A stretch of 64,000 nt of DNA from Amyloporia xantha (taxonomy: Eukaryota; Basidiomycota; Agaricomycetes; Polyporales; Adustoporiaceae): assembly GCA_036971615.1 (NCBI GenBank), contig JAYKKR010000020.1, positions 124,001 through 188,000 of the forward strand, in the 5' to 3' direction. The translations under genes were made by a program, and so were the position numbers. The notes beneath the pieces were generated by a model. The model saw nothing but the letters and a program-made list of their open reading frames with translations, searched no databases and was not told the DNA's origin. Positions 54,394 to 64,000 of this stretch are shown one piece after another. Every line of letters begins with the position of its first letter. Position 1 is the first letter of the stretch.

Positions 54394-56902
54394 TCAGTCG
54401 TACAACGGAGGTTTCTCATCCTCGACGCTGCTGACCTCTGCTTTGCCCTGCAACTCTCCATCGTCAGCGATGTTAGCTATTGGACCATGGAACCAATGAA
54501 TCCCGCCATAAACAGGGAAGAAGTAATACACCAAACACAGCAGGATCCAAGCCCCTAGGACGACAATCGTGTAGTTCATCTCAGGCCCGGTCGGGTCCGG
54601 GGACGTCGGGAACACCAGAATGATGATCGAGAAGATCATCCACGCCACGGCTACCACGGCTACGGGAAAGCCCTGAGAGAATTCATGGTCACAGAAGAGT
54701 CCAGTGAGAACCAGGTGGCGTGTAACACAAAACAGGCCTCACCAGTCTGCCCAGACTAAACGGTCCCGGTGTCCATTCGGTCCCGCCTGCAAACCTACTG
54801 ATAATAGGGAATTATGTATGCCATGTACAGTCCCACCACTCCGAGACTGAAGATAGCGGATATAGCGCTAGACCCGGCAAACGCGAGGAGTCCGAGCAGC
54901 AAAGCGATGAAAGCTGAGAACCATGCGCAATTCACAGGCGTCTGCGTATGTCGGTTGACACGGTAGAGGACGTTAGAGAATGGAAGACCCCCATCCCGTG
55001 CGAATGCGAACGTCTGTCGAGAGCTTGCCAGGAGCTGTATGACCACATATTGAGGAGCGATCTATATCTATTTTCAACTGTACGTGTGAGAATTGTAACA
55101 CATACCGAACTTGTTCCCATGAAAAATCTTTTAGAAGCGAGATTTCAGCGACATCGGTGGAGACAAGAGGTAACATGATTCAGAACGATGCTTACTGAAC
55201 TGCAACAACCACGGACCAAACAGCCAGAGTACCCTTTTGTCCGAAACTATCGAACAAGATCTAAGCAAGCAGAAGTCAGCAAGGTCGGAACAGGAAACCT
55301 GAAACCGTACAACTGCTCATAGAGCCAAGTCGGGTTCAAATTGACTTACGGCTGCCATGGGTTGACCGATCGGGCTGGCTAGGATATTCTCCACATTAGT
55401 CCCCATGCGGAATGCAATCGCAACGTTGATTGCTACGAAGGCATGTTGTCAGCGTCAATATTATCTTAACTACATTGCTTGGCATAAGCTGACCCCATCC
55501 CAGAATCGCAGCTACACTGGTCGCACAGATCAGCGCCCAAGGAACTGCGATGGCCGCATTAGTAGCTTCCTCGCTAATGTGTAGCGCCGAATCGAAGCCC
55601 GCTACACTCCATGTGTCAGATGGGGCAATGAAAAGAAGGCATAAGCGCACAGATAGTCCACAGAGGCGCTAAGAAGCTTAGCACGAATGCGAATCCGTTT
55701 GGCCAGCCGCTATCTGCAATCGGGATTTTCAGTGCTGATGTTTCGAAGAATCGCGCAACACTTCGCGCTCACAGTTGGTGAATCCAGTAAACGCAAAGGT
55801 TGCCGTGTTCTTGAACTCGTCCGGTGTCGACACAGGCAATGCAATGATGATCGCGAGACACAATCTACTAAATTTGCTTTAGTGTAGGTATCACAAGGGT
55901 GTAGTCGGGGACGCACAAGACATTCAATACCACATAGACAGTCTGAAGGCGAGCAACGACCGACGTAGCCAACGAAGAGATTACCGCATGTGAGATCAGG
56001 ATCGCGACATACACACCGCTAGAGTAATATGGCAAGTCAGCATCCGTTCTTTGACATCTAAACATGAGAGCACAATCCCAGGGAAACAAATAGAATGAAA
56101 ATGGGAAGGGCACTCAGGACTTAGGAAGACAAATTTTCATGATATCGCTAGTAGGTCTTTATCTGTCACGCTTACAATGTTTGACCAGTCGTCGCCGTAA
56201 ACGTTTGGCCTGAACCGATGCTGACAGCAGCCTAGTATGGTCGCAGATAGGACTGTGAGAAGCACATCGAGAAACACCAAACAAGGGATCCTGCGTACCA
56301 TTAACTGGACTGCACAGCCCCAATCGACGGATGCGACTCCGGCGATCAGCCCAATAGTATTGGAGTCTATGGTGCGATCAGTAAAAATTTGTCACATGAA
56401 GGCAACTCCAGCGTACATCCTACTATCCACGACAATAGTCGTCGCCAACGCGGCGAGGCGAACTTAAACGACCAGTAGTAAAGACCTCCGGAGGTAGGCG
56501 CCGCTGAGCCAAGCTCCGCAAGAGCCAGGGTTATGAGCAGGAGAAAGAAGCTGCAGACTCCCCACTATATAAACAAGAGGCATTAGGGACATGATCTACT
56601 GTGAAATAACAAGACCGGCTTACACCCCACACCATGGCCACTGGACCTCCATTGGGCAGAGCGTATACCAGGACCGATCTATACCGGTCGACAGACACGA
56701 TCACGTATAATAGAGTCCAACCCTCACACGTGAGACGGAGGCACTTATGGTCGAAAGCGGAACATTACAGTACGCACGCGATGGATGGAAACAGCCCGAA
56801 TATGCTGAAGACCAGGCCAAACACCTCAAGGGCAGAGAAGGCACGCTTGAACTCTTGCTTGTATCCCAAACGTGCCAGCTCGAGGGCATCTGCCGCGTCC
56901 AT
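54394..56902 (-). CDS. APC-family amino-acid permease with one frameshift
   Basis: A gene of about a dozen short exons on -, from the ATG at 56902 (MDAADALELARLGYKQEFKR) to TGA at 54394-54396. Ordered blocks match fungal amino-acid/GABA permeases: FSALEVFGLVFSIFGLFPS, VYALPNGGPVAMVWG, LALAELGSAAPTSGGLYYWS, WIVGYSNTIGLIAGVASVDW, GVYVAILISHAVISSLATSV, YSGWPNGFAFVLSFLAPLWT, GFDSALHISEEATNAAIAVP, INVAIAFRMGTNVENILASP, SSRQTFAFARDGGLPFSNVL, SLGVVGLYMAYIIP, EWTPGPFSLGRL, and a last exon with two helices and YGGIHWFHGPIANI. Expected to sit in the plasma membrane with about 12 helices. At 54807-54809 a CCC (GGG on +) gives one base too many: removing one restores IIP to IISRFAGGTEW. This may be an assembly error or recent inactivation. 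The donor after VWSVVV is unclear. Confidence 0.78.
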
Positions 56903-58388
56903 TTGATCTCGCCTGATTGCATCGAATCGATGTAAGTTGGGTGATCTCGAACATCTGACCAAGGAAGCGAAGTGAAGAAGCCCACCGTTCGTCCTTCTCT
57001 ACCTTATTCATGGTCAATGTTGCGCACAGAGTAGGACAGATGAAGGTCAAGCAGAAGGCACAGCACGCTTATCGGATGGGCTGAGCCCTGCTCACATAGG
57101 CGAAGGACACTCCACGAGCGTAGGTTTTTCATAGAAATTCGCTTATCAATGACGCCGTCTAAACGGGAAGGTCTGTTATCTCTCCCGACCAACTTGCGAC
57201 GTATCATTGTGATGAACGTACAAATTTGGATAACTTCTCGTCACGAAGGTCATGTGTATGGCGAGAACACGGAACAGAACATTACCGCAATCTGAAAGGA
57301 AACTGTCACGGGAGTCAAGCCCAAGATTGTAATCGCATAGGACGCAGCATTGGTCGGTATTGAGTGTAGATGCATGAGCAGAGAGATAGCACGATGGACA
57401 ATAGAATGTGTGTATAAGTTGAATCAGTTCAAGAGAGACAGGCCGATATCTTGAGGGCGGAGATCTGATTTCGCCGATTTTCAACTCCTGGAATCGTTCA
57501 GCAGCCTAGGCGCAATGGCCCGCAATAAGGTCATATTTTGATAGATGGTCCATTGGACCATGTTAAGGCGACAGCTTGTTAGGTTCCTCTGCAGTCGATG
57601 CTTTTCAGATGTGGGATGAACTCATCTTATGCGCGCTTTGCATGACCAGACTCTCGTCGACGGCTGCCGCCCGTATCAAGATACTCCCTTATTCTCTTTA
57701 CTTGTACCTGGGCTTCGAAGCTCGTGCGGGAAGAAATGTTTGAGGGACTTAGGGGGGATTCAATCTGGCTCACGGTGCCAACCTAGTGGTGACGAGGTCG
57801 CTGAGGGTCGCTGTCGCGGTACGACGCGTCTAAGTGCTGCACGTGACCGTGGATCCCATCCCTCTGGACTTGGCTTGGCCGCTCTCGACGGTCAATCATT
57901 GGTAGTACATACTTACATTTTATCTCATCGCCGCTCCTTGACACTGGCCTGGACCTATGGGCTGCATTGGATTATCGCATTGAATGGAGTATGAGGCACC
58001 GTTCTCGTTATCTGCGACTCTGGACTACGATCAGCTGTGACATCCACGTCCATCGAGGGGCCGCGGTTCTGCCTGGCTAATTGCTATGAACTACGCAATG
58101 TGGATGTGCGCCTGCTAAAACACATTTAAGGCGTGAAGGTATGAAGTACTCCATACCTGTCCCTTTTGTTCACGTCCGCAATTTACTCGTAAGTCTCCCG
58201 ATCAAAACAAGTTGCCGTCACTTTTCATATCTTGTTGCGTATAGTGCTTTGCGACGGTTTAGTCAGAGTCTACATATCAGCGGAACAGATTGTCGGCGTG
58301 CATTTATTCAACAGTAAGCACACTGCCCTTTCTCCCCCTGGCACCACTGATTCTCACAGCATAATTGACAATAGTGCTCGACCACGCA
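56903..58388. other. Intergenic, nothing recognised
   Basis: Shared upstream region of the permease (-) and paralogue E (+). Open frames here have no motifs. Confidence 0.4.
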
Positions 58389-59846
58389 GTGAGCTTGTTC
58401 AACACTCTGAACGATGATGTCCTCGAATATATCCTGCCCTTTATCACGCCTCGGGATGCATTGAGGCTCATGCAGACCTGTCACGAAGGCTACACATACG
58501 CCATGTCCCGTTTTCTATCCGAAGTTGTTCTCGGCAACAAATACGGGAATGGGCCCCAGCAAGTCGCTTCATTTTGCGCCTTCATGCTTGCGCACGACAC
58601 CGATGCCATCACATGCTTGCGCACGCTTACGCTTCTCGACACTGCATTTCTGCCAGTGGACAGCGCACAACTGGGCAGGTCCGTGGCGTTCGATCGTGAT
58701 TATACTTGCGCCGATCTATTTGCCCAAGTGCTGGAGAGAGCGACCCATCTCGAACATATTCTCATCATGCAGCCCGATGCGCTTTTCCAAGCACAACCTC
58801 GCTTCCTGGATATGGTCGCATCACTTCCTAACCTGGACGAGATCACGTTCATCAATGGCGGTCCTCTCTCCGCGCAGTGCCTCTCCCATCTGAAGAGTCA
58901 CCCTCGTGAAGTCAGTCTTCACATGGCTCGAGGCCCCTGCGCCTCCTCAAGGACGACAATCCGCGAGACTTGATGGCGCTCCTACCCCTCTCCGACTCAC
59001 TGCAAACTCTTCACCTATGGAGTAGCACGGACATGTCAGAAACTTTGACGTCAGAAGCCATTTGGCCTTCCGTGCAGGAACTATCGCTAGGAGGAGTAAT
59101 AGCGCTGGATCGGCTGTTGCCTGTCTTCCTCAATGTCCGCACCATGTACTTTGGCGACTGTCAATTCTCTCCTGCCAGCTTTGAGCTTGAGGATTGGCCA
59201 AAGATAGACGAAGTCACAGCGGTCTGCCCTGTACCCCTTGCGGGTCCTGTTCGCCGTCTATCTCTACGATACAACGTGGCACTCGAGCCAAGCACCATTC
59301 CCATTCTCGAGAAAACGTCTCCCTCTGTTCTCTCGTGCTTTGTCGGGTGGAGTGCTCTCGATCCTTGCATTGCACAAGCTGTTCCACGCCTAAAATTTCT
59401 CGAACTCCGCGTGAAGTGGAGCGATTTTACGCAGGCCCGGACTCTCAATGGAGAATTTCAAGCATGGCTGGTGCGTTTATCCATTATCACTCACGAAGTC
59501 AATTTTAACGTTAGTTCAAATTTAGCTCACCTATATAACTCCATTTGAAAGCGTGCCATTAGTCGGTTTGGCACTCCATGTCGGTGCCGGGGTCGTTCCC
59601 CCTGGACAACTCCATCTCAGGAGGCTTATAGACGCCATCGCAACGACGATTCGTAGCCTGCAGTTTGTTGCTCTGTCGATACACGGATCAGGTCCTTATC
59701 ACGGAAAGGATGAGGAAGAACCGATATATACGTGGTATCATCGGATACCACCCTCTGTAGAAGGCACTTGCCCCATATTGGAGGAGTTGCCAGAATGGGA
59801 AGGAAGTGCAATTGGGCGGCAGCTGTTGGACTCAGACTCGTCGTGA
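58389..59846 (+). pseudogene. F-box-like/LRR paralogue E, decayed
   Basis: Close relative of paralogue B (DDVLEYILPFITPRDALRLM, CHEGYTYAMSRFLSEVVLG, FCAFMLAH, DSLQTLHLWSST, LSLGGVIALDRLLP). Where the others start with ATG, this copy has GTG (58389). Near 58931-58940 the frame slips by one base between LHMAR and PLRLLKDDNPRDLMALL, so one base is missing relative to B. After that the frame runs to the usual last intron (59471-59525, 55 nt), and exon 2 (59526-59846) is intact: VPLVGLALHVGAGVV, EPIYTWYHRIP, EGSAIGRQLLDSDSS. Since all else is well preserved, the inactivation is recent, or one of the lesions is a sequencing error. Confidence 0.75.
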
Positions 59847-60521
59847 CGGGTTGGACGACTTGTCCAAGCAGTCGCTATAACTCCTTCGAAACTTACATCA
59901 GGAGGCCGTGGCTTTTTAATACGCGTATCGTTACTTGCTCGTTTTATCGAGTGAAGACTCTTTACATTCTCAATTATGGGATCTCTGGTTGAATGACGCG
60001 TAATGCATCTACTGTGGAGGCCTGGGTGAACAGTGCCGCCACTACGCTCATGCGACGCTGACTCGGTCTTTTATTGTCCTTCGAAAGCTACTTTCCTGAC
60101 ACATGTGCACGATGCAGGTGCAATACTTTTATACGCTACGTAAATTCGTATATCCGCTGCGTGATGACGTTTACAGGCCCGTGAATCTTCCTGCTACTGA
60201 CCCATGATCAATCCTGATACAACTCGCTCTGATTCTACATATATACACAACGTCTGATCGCACCCTGCCTTTGACGAGAAGAACACAGTGGTCGGCTGTG
60301 TCCCGTTCGTTTCACCACTCCAGAACGCATGAACTAACTAAGACAGGCCTGGAACCTACCGATCTCTCAATGGCATACCCAAACGGAAGTCTTTAGCGTT
60401 CCTATATCCGCCTGGGTCAGGATGATATATTATGTCATAATTAGGACTTACAATCTGGAAAATATGATCCCTAACCTCGATACGGCCTTCTCACGTACAT
60501 CATTCAAGAGCGACATAGTTT
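59847..60521. other. Intergenic between convergent genes
   Basis: 3' flanks of paralogue E and of the F-box gene at 60522; nothing recognised. Confidence 0.45.
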
Positions 60522-63004
60522 TCAAAGGAGTTGTGCAAACTGTTGAGTATGCTCTTCGTGGAAATAGGCCGGTCGCCAAGTCAACTGTTCGATACTCTCT
60601 GTCAGGCCTGAGATACGCGCATGCTCCATTTCGATCTGGAAAAAATTAAAGACCGATTTGAGACTCGAGAAATGCCATGAAGGGACAAAACACTGACTGC
60701 CGAGCGCCAAGTGAAAAACAACTTGTGTTCCGGATCATCAGGGGGATGGCAGCATAATCGAGTGTCTGCGATATCCATTCGTAGGCGCACGGTGTAGTCT
60801 GGGTCTTTTCCACACATTCGAATGATGTCTCGAATCCTTGGAACAATAGTGGCAGTCCTGAGTTCTTCACTTGTCCACGCGTACTGGCCTGTCAGGTGGT
60901 ATACCTCGTCTTCATAACGGCCTGGTTCAGATGAGTCATGACTCGGTGGGGAAAGACGCATGCACGCATGAGCGACAGCGTCATGATGAGTCAACAGCGT
61001 CTTGCATCTCGTACATTCGAAGAAAGCTACAGCAAGCTCAAGGTCGGTCGTTCCGATGGCCGCCATCAGGAGTGCTTGCAACTCACGCCTAACTTGCCGC
61101 TCCCACTTCCTGATGATATCTGGCAGACAGTCTTGGATCTCTTTGATCGCAATATCTCCGTCGTTATGTTGACGAATCATCTCTTTGAACGCTGGCGTCA
61201 GAGCGATGTCGGCGAAGTGGGGCACATATCCAGCGGCACCATCCCCTTGGATCTCCGTGTGACGTTCTAAAAACAGATGAAGCGATGTATGCAAGGCGTG
61301 GGGTATGCTGATCGGCAAAGGAAGGTCATCTTGTATGCCTACTGCATAGGCAGCGCCATCTGAGACAGGAGGAATATGGACAAAGTTGTCCTCGTTGTCT
61401 TGATGCATTTCGACATAATCGGCGACTTGATCGGCGTAATCAAAGTATCCAAATTGAGGAGTGCCCTCTGCCTGGAAGGAAGACTCTACATACAGAGCAT
61501 TCTCACCGTAAGCCCCGTTTTCCTCGCTGTAATTGATGTAGTCGCCATTGTGTGCGAAGGCACCGCTTTCGGTAAAGCAGTCCATATAACCAAAGGGTTG
61601 GGCGTATACACTATTTTCAGCAGGCCATATATCTTCAGTGTCGCCAAAATTGGAGCTGTAGCTGTTGGCGTTTCCAGAACATGACGCGCTAGGGATTTCT
61701 ACGGGAAGATAAACGGCTTCGCGGCTGTTGATTATTAGCAACTTGTCGAGAATCTTCTCCCAGTCTATTCATGAAACGTTAGCTCAACAAGATCAACCGA
61801 CTCTCAGAAACATAGAATTTACCGCGCTCCGTGAGAGGCTTAGGCTTGTACACCAGCTCACGAGGTAATCTCCATAATTTCAAACGTAATCGTCCCAGGT
61901 CTAGTTGCTCTAGTCTTTCATGAATTCTAAATTTTTGTTAGCGCGTCAGGCATAACATTCTCTTTCGCTATACTTACTCATCAGTCCTTTGCTCTCTAAT
62001 CTCCTCCGTTGCTATTTCGCGTGCGAGACTCTTCTCTTTCTCCCAAGCTTGACATTGCTGTGCATGCTGACCAGAATCAATCAATCAATACTGATCGCTA
62101 GTACGACCAAAGAGCATACCTTATCAAATGCTTCCACTCGGGCAATCTGTTCTTCTTCGAAGTGCTTCAAAGCACTCTCGTTTCTTTCCAGTGCCTTACG
62201 GGCCAGCGCGAGTTGTTCGATTTGCGGTATATGGTAAAGGGGTGTCTGGCAGGATCCTATCAGCGCATCAATCAATGCGGCTCAGTGGGACACTGAGGAG
62301 GAACTTACTCTTCATTGAATTTAGCAATTCCCTATGACTCCATAAATCTGTGAACTCTCTTTCGCGCCACTTCTTGTAAGAGCCGGAGACGGTCCTGTAA
62401 ACCACCGATGGTATCACCACGCTAATACTTTTTCAGGCAGCCAAGCGGCTTACATTGTTTCTTTGCAAGACTTACAATATCGAACAGCGAATTTCCACAA
62501 GACCGCCTTTGCATTTTTCTTCATACAGTTCTGGCAGAAGTTTCAGATAAGCCAGGCGTCAGGTGGACCATAATAATCAGAGCACAAACATAACATTGAG
62601 CAGAGAACACTAGATTAGCATATGCCGGCTCGCTGAGGTAAGGCGGACAGTCCGGTAAGCCATCGATGTGACTTCTTGCGGAACGCCACAAAAAGCGAGA
62701 TGTGCGACTCATGAGCAGCGTTCGTAATGGCTTGCTCGTGCGAGCCAATTGAAGTAGATCGAGAGGATCTAAATGACTACATATCTACGGCGACGTACGT
62801 CAGAGCATGCTGACTTAGTAGGAGGGCATTTCTGACCTCAAATCCAATATCTACAGGCATATTCAGCATGTCTTTAAGCCCGCCACGTTTTCCACGCAGC
62901 GCACGAGGTCGGCTTGCAAAACCGCGTTGGAGAGAGGTGCCCCCCACAGCAACACAATACGCAGACTGATCAACGGCCTCGGATTTCTTATTCTTGGTAG
63001 CCAT
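60522..63004 (-). CDS. F-box protein of the basidiomycete type
   Basis: Multi-exon gene on - from the ATG at 63004 (MATKNKKSEAVDQSAYC). Exon 1 ends 62837. The F-box spans exons 1-2: LNMPVDIGFE then ICSHLDPLDLLQLARTSKPL and RTLLMSRTSRFLWRSARSHI. It is followed by the family block GLPDCPPYLSEPAYANLVF and a Cys-rich NCMKKNAKAVLWKF/YCKSCKE segment. Later exons give helical charged parts (LALARKALERNESALKHFEE, RLRLKLWRLPRELVYKPKPL, TERDWEKILDKL) and an acidic, Tyr/Asn-rich C-terminal domain ending after a 62-nt intron (60636-60697) with IEMEHARISGLTESIEQL and a stop at 60522-60524. Probably an SCF adaptor. It is not a member of the A-E family; its F-box is stronger and the downstream architecture differs. 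Middle exon limits are approximate. Confidence 0.78.
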
Positions 63005-64000
63005 TGTGGCAGTCTGGGTCAAGAAGCAAGAAGACAGGGTAGTGTGAGATAAACAAATGGATTCTGGATAGTCCTGTACGTCGATACTGGTAAATCCGGT
63101 TGTCTAGCAGGTACTAGCAGTAAGAGACAGCCTCTGCAGAATGGCGCTCATAGGGAGAGGCTCGACCGAGACACGGATGTTTGAGAGTAGTCCGCACGCG
63201 GAGAGCGGGCGAGAGGAGCTAGATCGATATTTAAAACGCGAGGCGATGCTGCGGTTGACTAAGAATCAAGGCCGTGACAGAGAACGGAGAGTTCGACCAC
63301 CCACACGCACAAGACCACACTACCGCGCGCCTAATAAACCGTAACGTAAATAGCACACCCACGGCTCGAAATTCTACGAGCACCAAATTATTCGCCACAA
63401 GACCATTACCAATGGTGGCATTGCGGGCACGGCTTGAGAGAGGCTCAGAGAGCTGCCAAAGTCAGAATTGGACCAGACTGATCGCCACACCGACTCATAT
63501 GGGTATGGACGTGAACTCGGCCTTGTCCGAGTGGTGTGTGGGCGCAAGTCACAGTTCCGAAAGGCCAACGAAGACGCCCTGGCTTGAGCGAATACTGGTC
63601 ATCCTAGTAAAGGACCCCTGTTTGTTGGCCTCGTCGCTCCAGGCTGACATCATGTTGCCACAATGTGTAACCGAATGTAGAGTCCACGATCTATTCCGGC
63701 AATACGTGGTGTCGGAGAACAGTGATGAGGTTTCAAGTCATTCCTAGTAGACCAGAATTCGCTTGAATTGCTGAGTCGTTTGTGAGCCTTTCTATTGATT
63801 CTCGCTAGCAAAATTAGCGTGAGCTGGAAAGAATAAGGACATACGTTGTCTCGGTCTCTGGAACCTTTACGGTATGTTGTGTTCCTCAGTTCCTGAACTT
63901 GTACATTTAGGCGCCCTTGGCGTCTCTCTGGTCGGCGACCCAAATTTGACTCTCACGTCGGCTCACGTCGTTTGGACATACGGAAAGGGCTGTTAGGTTC
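63005..64000. other. Right edge, nothing recognised
   Basis: Upstream region of the F-box gene. The open frame 63274-63747 (+, 157 codons) starts without convincing context and shows no motif. Confidence 0.4.

Overview
The window reads as nuclear DNA of a basidiomycete fungus, probably an Agaricomycete. The evidence is short 48-71 nt introns with GT..AG ends inside nearly every gene, a C-terminally placed Zn2Cys6 regulator, a family of F-box-like/leucine-rich paralogues, a GRGGxGN-repeat (Par32-type) protein and two fungal-type Penelope-like retroelements. All gene models come from reading the sequence; no database was searched.

Left part (1-21.6 kb): gene-poor and rich in relics. It holds a frameshifted threonyl-tRNA synthetase copy running off the left edge, a frameshifted Frag1/DRAM/Sfk1-type membrane-protein relic, one apparently intact Zn2Cys6 transcription-factor gene (11.5-13.5 kb), a decayed striatin N-terminus (18.8-20.1 kb) and a diverged repeat present in two opposite copies near 5.8 and 15.0 kb.

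Centre (21.6-32.3 kb): two related endonuclease-lacking Penelope-like elements (PLE-1, PLE-2) lie head to tail. Each is flanked by a long direct repeat (pseudo-LTR) and carries a hammerhead ribozyme in both repeats, four ribozymes in all. All three ribozyme stems covary between the two elements. Ends and junctions are built of telomere-like CCTAA units. Both coding regions contain a 55-nt intron of identical length and position. Read through, the intron keeps a roughly 1180-residue Gag-like/RT fusion open; spliced out, the frame ends in a short protein with a basic tail. The intron itself differs between the elements almost only at synonymous positions, so it looks dual-coding. The right end of PLE-2 abuts a host gene that is cut off at the junction.

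Right part (32.3-64 kb): gene-dense. It holds the truncated ParB/sulfiredoxin-like gene, a Par32-type gene, a small Ser/Pro-rich ORF, an FHA/coiled-coil/tail-anchored SLMAP-type STRIPAK gene, an APC-family amino-acid permease with one frameshift, an F-box gene at 60.5-63.0 kb, and five dispersed paralogues of one F-box-like/LRR family (40.4, 42.8, 46.6, 52.1 and 58.4 kb), the last decayed. Several breaks are single-base changes in C runs and could be assembly errors; the 7-bp duplication in the synthetase and the stop codon in the striatin relic are harder to explain that way.
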